A program made the translations under genes and the position numbers. From Atrina japonica (taxonomy: Eukaryota > Mollusca > Bivalvia > Pterioida > Pinnidae), in contig BROG01000080.1 of assembly GCA_030159075.1 (NCBI GenBank), positions 310,001 through 374,000 on the forward strand: a stretch of 64,000 nucleotides of DNA, in the 5' to 3' direction. Positions 1 to 12,100 of the stretch are shown one piece after another (within the stretch, counting starts at the first letter, position 1; each line of letters opens with the position of its first letter). The notes below the pieces were generated by a model, which did no database searches, was not told the origin of the DNA, and worked only from the letters and a program-made list of their open reading frames with translations.

Positions 1-299
1 TGCCGAGCCCCGAGTTGCTATTATTCTCATCGATTCATTATTAACAATACCAGTGTTCCAGCAAGAAATTTGAAGAGGCTTGGTTTATAAAAAAAAAAAA
101 AAAAATAAAAAAATGTAGGGCTCTTTTTCATTTCAATTAAAATGGAAAGTTGCATCATGTCCTTAAAAAATGCTGGGTACATATCTGAGAACTTTTCCCA
201 TGTGACTCAGGACTTGACTTTCCTATCCCTGGAAATTTCTAGTTGAAACACTGCACTACATGTATATGTACATGTATGAATCAAGAAATTTTTTATAGT
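1..299. other. Non-coding sequence, no feature recognised
   Basis: AT-rich sequence with an oligo-A stretch around 89-113. No open reading frame or splice signals supporting an exon were seen. Confidence 0.5.
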
Positions 300-556
300 A
301 TATAAATCAGAGGGCTACACTCATGAAAAATCCCAATTGTCTTGGAGGACAAGTATTATTGAAATCTACTTGTCCCTAAGTTAAAATTTAATTGTCCAAA
401 TAGTGAATGTAAAATTTGTTGTCCGCTTAAACAAGTAATTTTCATTCAACTGAAATTTGTTGTCTACAATTTCACAACAATCTCCTTTAGACAAGCAAGA
501 AGTAACATTTACTTGTCCAACCGCAAAATGGACTTAGGTCAAATGTGATTGTTGAG
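300..556 (-). repeat. Interspersed repeat of the GGGCTCAACA type
   Basis: On the minus strand this begins with GGGCTCAACAATCACATTT and contains several ACAAGTAA / GGACAA words (GGACAAGTA, GCGGACAACAAAT, GGACAATTAAA). A second element opening GGGCTCAACATTAACTT is at 2064 on the plus strand, and the opening resembles a repeat I associate with bivalve genomes. It abuts the possible exon at 539-724, so the last residues of that reading frame probably come from the repeat. Outer boundaries are approximate. Confidence 0.45.
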
Positions 557-724
557 CCCTTTAAATCTACAAATGTCAAAATCAGTACCATCAGGCTGTA
601 TGCTGAGTGTTCCACCATACTTCTGGATAAAGCTGTTGAAATCTCTGTAGTGTGTTCCCAGTTTACACAGTTTGTTGAGGAGGTCAATCTCTGATGGACA
701 TATAAAAGGAATGTCACTCACGAC
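539..724 (-). CDS. Possible exon of an unidentified minus-strand gene
   Basis: A minus-strand reading frame starts directly after a good acceptor (GTCTTTCAG, AG at 725-726). It reads VVSDIPFICPSEIDLLNKLC, then a segment containing GTHYRDFNSFIQKYGG and DGTDFDI, and ends at a TGA (539-541). The composition (balanced, aromatic, no low complexity) looks like a globular protein rather than a chance frame. It could be a terminal exon ending at 539. Alternatively it could be an internal exon ending near 562 at a GTAGAT donor, because the sequence from about 556 leftward is repeat-like. I do not recognise the protein. No other exon of the gene was found; the rest could lie to the right (upstream) or, if this exon is internal, off the left edge. 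Confidence 0.4.
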   Translation of the reverse strand, partial: VVSDIPFICPSEIDLLNKLCKLGTHYRDFNSFIQKYGGTLSIQPDGTDFDICRFKGLNNHI

Positions 725-861
725 CTGAAAGACAAGTCATTCATCTGAAATTTAAATACAAATCTACATTTCAGATTTAAAGATTAATTTCAATGTAAAT
801 TACCATACTAGAGTGGTGTCTGGAATTATCGGACACCTAAGCCAATGTTCATATTCTGTCT

Positions 862-1013
862 ATTTTCAAAATGATCTAAGGTCATATGATGGTTTAGCAC
901 ATGGCAAAACATTTGTGGGGTTACCGGGAAATTGTCATATTTTCAAAATGATCTAAAGTCATATGATGGTTAAGCACATGGCAATACATTTGTGGGGTTA
1001 CCGGGAAATTGTA
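862..1013. repeat. Tandem duplication, 77-bp unit, two copies
   Basis: Two near-identical copies begin with ATTTTCAAAATGATCTAA at 862 and 939, and each ends with TTGTGGGGTTACCGGGAAAT. They differ at only a few positions, so the duplication is recent. It sits just before a longer minisatellite. Confidence 0.85.
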
Positions 1014-1074
1014 TTATCCCGTTAACTATGACTAGTAACAAACAAAAATAGGGTGTATTTGATTGCATGAAGGA

Positions 1075-1594
1075 GGGTGTAACTGGACACATTCATCTTT
1101 CGTTGGACAGTATGTAGGGTGTTACTGGACACATTCATCTTTTGTCGGACAGTATGTAGGGTGTTACTGGACACATTCATCTTTCGTCGGACAGTATGTA
1201 GGGTGTTGCTGGACACATTCATCTTTTGTCGGACAGTATGTAGGCTGTTACTGGACACATTCATCTTTCGTCAGACAGTATGTATGGTGTTATTGGACAC
1301 ATTCATCTTTCGTCGGACAGTATGTAGAGTGTAACTGGACACAATTGTCTTTTGTCTGACAGTATGTAGGGTGTTACTGGACACATTCATCTTTCGTCGG
1401 ACAGTATGTAGGGTGTAACTGGACACAATCGTCTTTCGTCGGACAGTATGTAGGGTGTTACTGGACACATTCATCTTTCGTCGGACAGTATGTAGGGTGT
1501 TACTGGACACACTCATCTTTTGTTGGACAGTATGTAGGGTGTAACTGGACACATGCATCTTTCGTCGGACAATATGTAGGGTGTTACTGGACGC
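1075..1594. repeat. Minisatellite, 42-bp unit, about 12 copies
   Basis: The head-to-tail unit is GGGTGTTACTGGACACATTC plus ATCTTTCGTCGGACAGTATG plus TA, repeated about 12.4 times with scattered substitutions. Because 42 is a multiple of three, frames stay open on both strands (for example VGCYWTHSSFVGQY on plus and MNVSSNTLHTVRRK on minus). There is no start context, splice signal or conserved neighbour to suggest coding. Short GGACACCTAAG-like sequences also occur just outside (around 831 and 1588), which may mark the source sequence. Confidence 0.93.
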
Positions 1595-1819
1595 CTAAAC
1601 ATTCTATCGAAATGCGGAATATATATATGAAAAAGTTATACCAAAAAATAGTTCATAAGCATAAAGCAATAATAATGAATGTTTGGCATTATTCAATTTT
1701 CCATGAATATGACACTAATAGGGGTTAAGAGTGATCACACAAACTCTCAGTCCTTCTACTTCCGGTCCTGTCAGAGACATCATGTCCATGTCGAATATTT
1801 AAATTAATATTGATGTAAT

Positions 1820-2062
1820 GTAGGGCTGTCATTGATAAACTTGATATCCATGTATCAATATAAAAATTGAATTGATAATGCATTTCACAGGATATTTTTT
1901 CTTTTACAGTTTCCAAAATTTTCCATTCATTTTACTTCATGTTCTTGAACTATGTTACATTTCATTCTAACTGTTTAATTTATTCACATAAACAATATTT
2001 TCCTTGTAATAATTGCTTTTTTTATCTTCAGATAGTCAAATACACAATAAAACACCCAATTA
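1820..2062 (+). repeat. Interspersed repeat, copy 1 (partner at 39.2 kb)
   Basis: This aligns by eye with 39204-39490. Both start GGGCTGTCATTG, share TTGATATC and AATTGAATTGATA, CATTTCACAG and TTCCAAAATTTTCCATT, and end with ACACAATRAAACACC. The family is not recognised. The minus-strand frame across 1725-1916 is explained by this repeat and is not called as a gene. Confidence 0.7.
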
Positions 2063-2200
2063 CAGGGCTCAACATTAACTTTAAAAAGAACTAGACCAGT
2101 CGGACCAGTACCAGAAAATTTTACTAGACCTGACCTCAACATCACTAGACCTGACCTTGGTTACATCATATCTATAGATATCTCTCTTCCAGAGTTTCAT
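2063..2200 (+). repeat. GGGCTCAACATTAACTT repeat, copy 2
   Basis: This opens with CAGGGCTCAACATTAACTTT and carries repeated ACTAGACC words (ACTAGACCAGTCGGACCAG, ACTAGACCTGACC). A related element in the opposite orientation lies at 300-556. Confidence 0.5.
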
Positions 2201-4503
2201 ATCCTACTTAATTAGGGTACGCTACATCTAAAGATTTTAATGAAAACACTATATTTTAATTTTTAATAAGTGGTAAAATATAGCTCACATATTAATTTCA
2301 TAAATTGCCCGACGAACGGGCAGAAGACTTGTGCATATCTATGTCTCATTTTTTAGCTATTGCTGCACCATTAAATGCTATTTACTACTGCTTTAACTGA
2401 TTTTTTAAACAATATAAAAAAAACAAATAAGAACAGAAAGAAATTAATGAATTATTTCATGATTGAAATAATTCCATATAATCTCTAGAGTACTCAAGCC
2501 TACTAACTCTAATAAGTAGGACTGGAATACAAGTATATTTTGTTACAGTATAAAACATACATGTCATTTCTGAGTGGTGCAAAGTAAATTATCCTCAATT
2601 TGTACACTGTATTCATGCTGATTGTTCCAGATTTATAATTTTATCAAGAACAAAATAAAACCTGAATAGACAGTTAGCTTGAATGCTTTGACAATTTATT
2701 TATAGAAGTCAAGAAACAAGTATGTATGTAAGTTTGAAATTTTCTTTTAGGCCTAATTATTGTAAAATAAATTCTGATTTCTGTTCTGCCCTTTGCTTTC
2801 CTTGATACACCCTCATCTCTAGTTACATGTATGTCTCCACTACTATAAAGAAGCCGTCGTCAGTCACTCAGTGTAATCAGATATCGATAGTTATCGTAAG
2901 TTGTTCTGCTTTATTAGAGATATCGTGGCTAAATTCAAACAAAACTATCAAAAAAGAAACGTACCATTCTATATACCCAGTTAAATTAAAATATGCCTAG
3001 GCTTGGCTAGTGAAGCTGCACGCACTTATGATTTTATGACCGAAGCTTTCGGTTTCACTTTCAATCTGAATTTTTTACGGGTCCATAGAATTACCGAAAA
3101 GACGCCAATTACCGGAAATGACGGGACATGTAACTGGATTGAAGCTCCTTTTCATTTTTTTGTGGAATAATTTACTTTTAAATGTTAATAATATAGTTTT
3201 TACATTAAATTAAAAGATATTTTGTCGGTATTGTCCGCGTATTTACCGATCTAGCTTTTCATATTTAAGTAACTACTCGTACAGTTTGTATCAAAATACC
3301 TTGAACACTGTTTCCCTTCTCACATTGAAATAGATTATTCTTCTTAGTTGTATATAAATAATCTAAAAATGACGAAAACATAATCTGATGTGTCATTCCA
3401 GTGGCTTTAAGCGTCATCCTGGTAATGTTACCATTTTTCCGGTTATTTTATATACCAATCTCTCACCAGAGGGCGTATTACAATATATGGCGACAAAATT
3501 GACGAAATGAAAGTAAGTCTATACGGCACGTAATATCAGCGACATATCTATTATCACAATCACCGGTAATGTAAATAAATGCCCCCCACTTTTTTGGCAA
3601 AGATAGACATAGGTGTTGAACACTGGGGCTTAGCCTGCAGACGTTTCTGGCGTGTGTGTGTTTTTTAAGTTGGTTTAGCCCCCCCCACTTTCAATTTGCT
3701 TCTGACGCCAGTGACATGTTTTAACACTTTCGTTAATGTGTCCAGTAATACCTGACAATTCTATCGTATTCGACCTATTACTGGGATAGAAATTAAACTC
3801 TGCAATCAAAGAGCCATCTGGGCTCATATGTCAGAAAAATGCAGATCTCCCTCATGAAAAATTGATGTTTTCCTATAAATTCTTACTAAAATTTAGTCTC
3901 TCCCATGAGATTGAAAATTCCCCAATGAAAATTTTTCAAGGTTGGCATGTCTTCTAAAGAAAATTATGTAGATCTAGTGTTTGGTACTTCATGCTAGAAT
4001 CTAGTAATTATAATGGGAACACGTTAACTACAGTATTATGCAAGCATCTTTGTAAGACTTCTGGGACAGCTGTTTATCTGTGTTGTAGAGGCCTATGTCT
4101 CTGGACTCTGTCCAGGTTAAAAATTAACAAATTGATTCCATATAGAATCTATTGGATCTATCAGACTGACCAGTGATTCAGTTAAATTGTTTTCTTTACT
4201 TATAAATTAAACTTTTAAATTTATATACTATTTTTAATTGGGTGATCGTCCAAGTCATTGAACTAGAACCGAGTCTGTGATAAAAGCAATGATATAGAAA
4301 TGCAAAGACAGTGACATAGTCTTGGATGGCAAAATCTGCAACTGAACTTGAAGGAGTCACCATCTTCCATTCTTTGCCATGGTAAAGTTGACCAGCAACT
4401 TAACTCTTGTCAAGCTTAAGCAAGGTCTAATCAAACTTATGGATGGGAATTTTTTCCAGTATTAAAATTTTAGCACGTGTTAAAGAAATTTAAAAATCAA
4501 ATG

Positions 4504-4504
<1 letters not shown>
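2200..4504. other. Gene-free sequence upstream of RPL4
   Basis: No exon could be supported. RPL4 exon 1 (5' UTR plus probably only the ATG) may lie somewhere in 2.2-6.1 kb. One weak candidate is TTCTTTGCCATG followed by a GTAAAG donor (ATG at 4379-4381). It has the right phase because RPL4 exon 2 starts on a codon boundary, but nothing else singles it out. Confidence 0.4.

Positions 4505-4507
<3 letters not shown>

Positions 4508-4566
<59 letters not shown>
4508..4566. repeat. (GA)n microsatellite
   Basis: About 29 uninterrupted GA units. The arginine/glutamate frame through it is a by-product of the repeat. Confidence 0.97.
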
Positions 4567-4569
<3 letters not shown>

Positions 4570-6168
4570 TAATTTCCCGCGCACTTTTGAAATTGACAGT
4601 CGGTCACTGTCAGTCATTCAGTGTATTGACGAGAAACCTTTTAACGTGATCTTGATAATCATCATGAAAATAACCTGTATTCCTTCGCCATTGTCTTTAA
4701 ATACCCCTCCCGTGTGTCCTGCAAGTGCGAATAGAACTTCATGCAACATTTTCAGATTGAATCTATAGTCTTGATCGAACAGGTTAGCATGATAAAACTT
4801 TACGGAGTTGCTGTTCTTGGAAGAAGTGAGGCGCTGTTGGCAAATAAGAACAGACTACAAACTTCCCTTTAATTCGTCCGAGAAAAATATAGGACATGAA
4901 CAGTGTCAATTAGATATTACAGATAATGTAAATTTACTAATTATTTCTTCCGTATTTTTGTTATTTATATGTAACATATATTTCAAAAGGTTACTCTATA
5001 ATAGAAAACAAAATCTTGAACAGTTTTTTATAAACGATAGATATCACTCCGCAAGTAATAATCGGCCTTTTTGCGAATCAACCGGTGCGCGAAACACCAC
5101 GTTGGAAATTCAGAAGAATGGTATATACTATTCTATGCATTAAATGCGTTTGATATATAGATATTGCTTGTAAATTTGTGAATCTATTCACATTTTCCCA
5201 TTCTAAATCTAGTTTTTTGCTAAAATATCACCAGCCTTCTTCTTTAGGGCCAAGATGTTCACAAGAATGTGAAGTCTCCAGATGGTTGCGACTTGTGCAC
5301 CACGTGGGTAGATTCCCTCCACAGACCAGCTGCCTTCTGCTAATAAAACATAATTACATTTATTGTAAAATGTATAAATTCAGATCAAATTGCCTCATCC
5401 TTTTATTTCTAAGGTTTCCCCCGAGTTTGTATTTATTGGGCCTATTATTATTTTTTTTTATGGGGGGGGGGGCGTAATTTCTGTGGAAACGCCGTGTAAA
5501 ATCGGAGAATTTTATGTGTCCCAGCGTTTCTGTTCAGAGCCTTATTGAGATGATATGAAAGTGATCTTGAAATTTTATGTAAGTTCTTACCTGTTGACGC
5601 ACAATGTTTTATGTTCCGATTATTTTAACATATCTGCTGTAACATCCAACCGAAAAAAAGTATTTTTCCCACATTGTATATTAATCCTGAAGCTGTTTGG
5701 ATCTTTGAGTATCTAAAAATGAATTTTGAATCCCTGCTAAATTATAAAAACATCAAAATATTTTCTCCAAAACTGAAACTACAGGCAATATTTCAGAGAT
5801 TTGATCCGTAGTTTAACCAGTTTTGCAAATACATGGATAGGATTAAGTTGTTAAACTTCTCTAAAGCTGAATTAAGATTAAGTAGTTACCTATTTTTTTC
5901 ACTGGAACTTATAAAATTATTTTAAGTTTAAATATTTTTTTATCGTCTATAAAAAGATTTTTATTAAAAGAACAACTCACTGGTGCATGCCTTCTGTGTA
6001 TAAAACTAACTCACACATTTCCTTTTTTATATGAAGTGGTAAAGTGTAGTTATCCTAAAAATCTTAGGGATTTTATATACCAACATTGTATTACTTGATT
6101 TTTATTGACTAAAATCCATCCCCTGTTCCTCGGAGTCCAGTTTTAATTCTGATTTTTTATTTCCACAG
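4567..6168 (+). other. Unassigned sequence and putative RPL4 intron 1
   Basis: Between the GA microsatellite and the first visible RPL4 exon I see no supported exon. The last 15 to 20 bases before 6169 form a pyrimidine-rich tract and a CAG acceptor. A run of G lies near 5463-5472. The upstream promoter and first exon of RPL4 must be here or further left. Confidence 0.4.
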
Positions 6169-9100
6169 GCTGCGAGACCGTTAATTTCAGTGTTTAGTGA
6201 AAAAGGTGAAGCATCTGGCACAAATGTCACACTGCCAGCAGTCTTCAAAGCACCAATCAGACCAGATGTTGTTACATTTGTACATTCAGAGATGCGTAAA
6301 AACACACGACAGCCCTATGCAGTGAACAAGGCTGCAGGTTGGTCACATTGTATAATTTACCATTTCAGTAAAAGAAGGAAACTTGAAGCAGTCATGGCCA
6401 CAAAAGAGGATTCAATATTTCCTCTGAGTAAAGCAAATCTGTATCAGTCATGATTAGAGAAGTAGAGTTACTAACATGAATGACCAGTTACTGGTCTCAT
6501 TACACTTGTTAATAGTAAGTCTATTTTTTAACCAGCTTTTGGAGACTTGCAGTTAACTCATCAATCCCGGATAAAACAATGGACTCTTCTGTAAATCAAT
6601 GACTTTGGTCAGTCCAAATGTGTTTTTAGGAGTGAATGAGTTATGGCCCTCTTTTAATCTATTGCAGGTGTATTTTTTCTAAAAATTATTCAGGTTATCG
6701 AACACATGCCTTTCACTATAAGCTGTTTTCTATTGGAGATGGGGCCTCTTGTGGTCCAGAATCTGGAGGATTTTACTTAAAACCTTGAAGTCTGATGCCT
6801 CTAGTCAGCCCTGCTGGAACATAAGCTGATTTTTGTGAGAAAGTTTGCCAGTTTACATGTGGAAGGCCGGTTGTCTCTTCCCGGTTATATTGTAACTGGG
6901 TTCTCTACGCCACCACATTAAACAACATTAAAAATGTTAAAAAAAACATTATTTTCTGTTATACTGTATTATTAGCTTGTGTTTTCTGTTATCCTGTATT
7001 TTTTATTTTCTTTTTTACATAGGCCACCAGACATCTGCTGAATCCTGGGGAACTGGAAGAGCTGTTGCCCGTATCCCACGTGTCCGCGGAGGTGGTACCC
7101 ACAGATCTGGCCAGGGAGCCTTCGGAAACATGTGTAGAGGTGGTAGAATGTTTGCCCCCACAAAAACATGGAGAAACTGGCACCGCAGAATCAACATCAA
7201 TCAGAGGAGATATGCCATTTGTTCAGCTATTGCCGCAACTGGCATCCCAGCCATTGTTATGTCAAAAGGTAGTTTATTTGTCCTGCTATTTCTGTGCACA
7301 TTAGTGGTGCAAGACAGTTATGAAATTACTTTGGTGTACTTGACCATAATACTGCCCATTTCATTTTTGGTACAAGTCCACATCTTGGGTAAACATTTTG
7401 GACATAAATGCAGACATCAAAATTTTGTTGTTTTTTTTTAAAGACAGAAATGATACAAAGTAGATTGATAAACTTTGAATAAGGATTGTTCATGTTCAGT
7501 TAAAATTAGAACCTAGCAGCTTTCATGGTCGAGTGGTTACAGCATCATGCTTTAAACCATGAAGTCTTACCTCTAGTCAGCTTAGGTAGATTCCCACTAT
7601 AACGTATGCTGATTTTGTGAGAAAGTTTGCCAGATTTTGGTAAGAAATTTACAGAATGTGTTTAAGAAATGTCACTAAGGTAATATCCTATCACCATAGT
7701 TGATCAAGTATGGTAGATTTGACCCAATATTACAGGGTTAGTGAGTTGTAAAGAGATATATCTCTACAGAGATGCATCTTCTTGAATCATTGGTTGCAGA
7801 ATTGGGGCCTCCATGGCTTTTGAGAGTATTACACTTTGAACCATGGACTTATTGGAGCCTTTCACTTCTTGTGAATGCAAGTTCGAGCCCCACTGGAACC
7901 TAAGCTGACTTTTGTGAGAAAGTTTACCGGGTTCTTTGTAACCAGGTTCTGGCTGCCACCATTTGAGTGTGGCGTAAAACAAATTCAAAATTCAAATGTT
8001 AGCAGAATCTGATTGTTTTGAAATATAACTGAAAAAGTGGTTGTGACCATACTGTACATGCAACCTTGTCTGATTTTAGGTCACAGAATCGAGGAGATTC
8101 CAGAAGTACCATTAGTTGTCAATGACAAAGTCGAGGAATACAAAAAAACAAAAGAGGCTGTTGGTCTTCTGAAACGTCTAAAAGCATGGAACGATATTAA
8201 AAAGGTTTGTACAAGCTGATGTGAGAACTATCCAGAGGTAGATATGCATAAAATATGCATAATATCCCAATTTGCAAATTGTACTGGTACATTTAGAACT
8301 TTATAATTTGCAACACTAACGAGAATAACTGCTTTGATTGTAGTTAAAGAGAAATGATGAGTTGCCTTTGGTCCGTGTTTTTGATTTACACATGATATGT
8401 AAAAAGGCTTCATTTTCTGACTCTTTAGATATAGTCCTAGAAATTCTGCTACAGTAAGACACAGCAATTGATTTCCACTTTACAGTAATTAAGTATCACT
8501 TGAATAATTCTACAGGCCCCTCAACCATAAAATTAAGAATTGTTTGTAAGTTAGTTTGAAAATATTTTTAACTTCAATCTTGTCTTGATTGGCCAATTAG
8601 ATTTCTGATTCTGGGTCCAGGTATCTGACTATCATATGTCGACGCCGTGGAATTAAAAGGTCATAACTACAATTTTCAAACTTTTCAGTTGAAGGGAACT
8701 AATTTTCAATTTGACTAATACAGATATTGTAACAGTAACTTGTATTTGTATTCAATACCAAAGTCAAAATAAATAAATAGCGATGATAGATTTCAATATA
8801 TTACATATAAAAGCTTAATTAGATGTAGATACGAACTTTCAACAAATGATACCCAAATTAATTGTACAGTATCTGTCACTTACAAATGTCACTTTTTCCT
8901 AATTTTCTTGGATACTATTGGGAGTTTTGACTTGATTTATTCACAGGAGAATGCAAAATTGAAACCTTTACTAAAAAAATAAGAAGAAACTTGAAAGTCA
9001 TAAGTGCGTTAATGTATTTATACCAGTAACCAGAATTTCAAGTTTTCTGTACATGAGCAATTTATATTTGATTTACCAGTAAATGACGGTAACTTGCTGC

Positions 9101-12100
9101 GATATATAGTTCTGAGGTCGATGCCTATGTTTACCGTCAGAGGTATAATTGGCTTTGTTGGCTGTTCAGACAAACCTGTACAGAGTTTTATGTACCTTTT
9201 CTGCATGATTTTTAGATCCGAGTGCCTAAAATTTGTACAAAAATTGTGTTGAATATCAGTAAAATAAAACTTTTCTCTTCACAAAAGGTTTACAACTCAA
9301 AAAGATTCAGAGCTGGAAAAGGAAAAATGAGAAACAGAAGAAGAATAATGAAAAGAGGTCCTTTAGTTATTTATGGTCAAGATAATGGAATATCAAGGGC
9401 TTTTAGAAATATACCAGGTAAGGTTTAACCGTTAATAACGATGTTTTCCTAAAACAATTGAAGAGAATGATGAATTGCCTTTGGTCCGTGTTTCTGAAAC
9501 ACTTTGATCTCTGATAGGCACAACTGACTCATGTGACATAAATTTGAAATGCACAGCTGACTCATGTGACATAAATTTGAAAGGCATAACTTACTTATTA
9601 GATACAACTATTATAATACAAATTTGCGAGTCACAACTTATTACATACAACTTTGTAAGTCACAATTGAAATATATACATAAATGAGAGTCAAAACAGCA
9701 TCTGAAATATTGTGTGTACAACTTTTTGAGTTGCAACCAACTTATTGCATACAGCTTTGCGAGTCACAACTTGTTACACAACTATGAGAGTCATAACTGA
9801 CTTGTATATTAAATACCAATTTTTAGCTCACCGGATGAAAGTCAGGAGAGCTAATGCCATACCTTCAGTGTCATCAGTGTCCTGCCCTATATCTTTTTAA
9901 CCGCAAGGGACAGATCTTTGCTATCTCTCATATAGATTCCTTTTGACCAGAGCTTTCATTTGGTACCTTGACTTTTATATAAAACTTTATCCTTGGCTAT
10001 AGCTTTTAAACCATGAGGGATAGGGCTTTTATTTTTGACAGACTTCTTGTGGCCATACCTTTATTTTTGGTACCCTGATTTTGACCTTGGACTTTGACCT
10101 ACTTTTCAAAAATTTAAACCATGAGGGATAAGGTATTGATATTTCACATATAGATTTCTTATGACCAGTGATTTCATTTGGTACCATGATGTTTGACCTA
10201 GTGACCTTGGACTTTGATCTTTTAAAAAAAATTTAACCCGAGCTGAAGTAATAAAAATTATTATTGGTCCTTTGACCTTAAAATCTGACAGCTGTGAGTC
10301 AAATACCAATTTTTAAAATTCCCATTTCTGCAAGCTTTGCCATCTTCTGACAATGCTTGTTAAGTATTTTGGTACTCTATGTTTGTGAAAACATTTCAGA
10401 GGATTATGGAACATTTGCTAAAATGGATGCAAACGTAGATGAATTATAACTTTGATATATATAATACATTGATTTATTATTTTAACAAGTATAACATTGA
10501 TCAATGTTTGTTATTTTGACAGGTATAACATTGATAAATGTTTCACGCCTCAATTTATTGAAAATGGCACCAGGAGGTCACGTTGGAAGATTCTGTATTT
10601 GGACAGAATCGGCTTTTAGAAAATTAGACGGTCTTTATGGTACATGGAGAAAAACTTCCAGTGATAAAGCCAAATATAAGTACGTATGATTGATACCGTC
10701 AAATTAACATAACCTAGCGGGGTGGAGTCCAGTGAACCCTTTCGTGACCTGGACGAGTTTAAGTTTAAGCTAATAAAGCATAATGAGAATTAAATTACAC
10801 AGGCAATTGTAATCGTTCCTAAGTGTCACCGATGTTGTATCTAGGGAATTAAGTGGTTTTCCCATGCAGGTTGTTATCACCGAAACCTGGGTAGATTCAT
10901 CCGTATGATAAACAAAAGCTTACTCCACCCCACCAAGTTATGTGAATCAGACAATACTTGTAATAAATGTACAAATGCTCAGTGTGTATAGTCTTTTCTT
11001 TACCCTGTCAACCCCACAGACCATAATAGACTGGTCTAATACACTAGAAAGAGAATACCATTAAAATATTTGGTGTTGAAAGGGTTAAAAAAGTACAACT
11101 GCATCAACATTTTCCCTTTCCATACTATTTCATCATTTCTAGAATATGTAAAGGGCATTGCCAATATATGGCAGATTTTTCCTGATTTTTGTCAAACCTT
11201 TGAGCCAGTGATGAAAAAAAATATATAAACGCTGACTACTGTTGATGAAATAAGCACGTCAGACTGAGGCTCACTGTAAAAGCTTATGGGACAACATCGG
11301 AATCCGCAGTTTCAAAAGATACAAGCCTGAACATGTCTCCGTGTTTGTTTGGCCTTTCAAACTGGCCAATCAATAATAAAACCTGTGTTACATAATATGC
11401 CCACTTCAGTGCCTTCTCGGGGGTTTCCCAAAAAAGTGAGCACAATGACAACCTGCGGTATTTTTTTTTAAATATATTTTTAGCTTTCACAGTCTGGAAG
11501 TAATGTATTCGTCATCAGTTAACAGGGATGTTTTTGCTATCTCTCAAAGAATGTGAGAGTGTCATTTTGGTATTTTTATCATGAAACCATGGCTGTGGCA
11601 TACTGACTGTCATCGCTTTCATTTGGTACCCTTTTTGTTAAACTTTCAAAAATTTCATGAGGGGATAGGGTATTGATGCTCATTATCTCTATTAAACATT
11701 GACATATATTGAATTGAAATTTGGTCAATTATTTTTTTTGCAATGAGCTTGTTAAGTAGACGCAGGTGGAACATTTGCTAAAATGTTCATATTTTTTGTT
11801 GATTTTATTATTTTAACAGTTGAATGATATTTGGCAAAGTTATGCCCATTAGACTTGGAAAGTTTAAAGAAATTGGACAGTTTCTGATGGTCTTTTGTTT
11901 ACATCTAAATCACACATAAAGCCAACTTTGATACCGTCAAATTGAAACTTGGTTTAAGTTTAAGCTTGTATTATTTGTTCCTAAGGGGAAAACCAAGTTA
12001 ATATTCAGAAAGATTTTTTGTTAGACTAGCTATGGCCCTGTGATTGTTAGCATTTGTGTTGCTCACACACGTCTGGTGTAAATAAGACATATCATACATG

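Noticed and set aside
1063..1558. Repeat-peptide frames on both strands (VGCYWTHSSFVGQY and its antisense)
   Set aside because: Explained by a 42-bp minisatellite whose unit lacks stops in several frames.
1075..1594. CRISPR array
   Set aside because: The units are contiguous copies without unique spacers, in an animal genome.
6977..7441. A single 154-residue frame around RPL4 exon 3
   Set aside because: Both ends are intron read-through; only 7023-7268 is exon.
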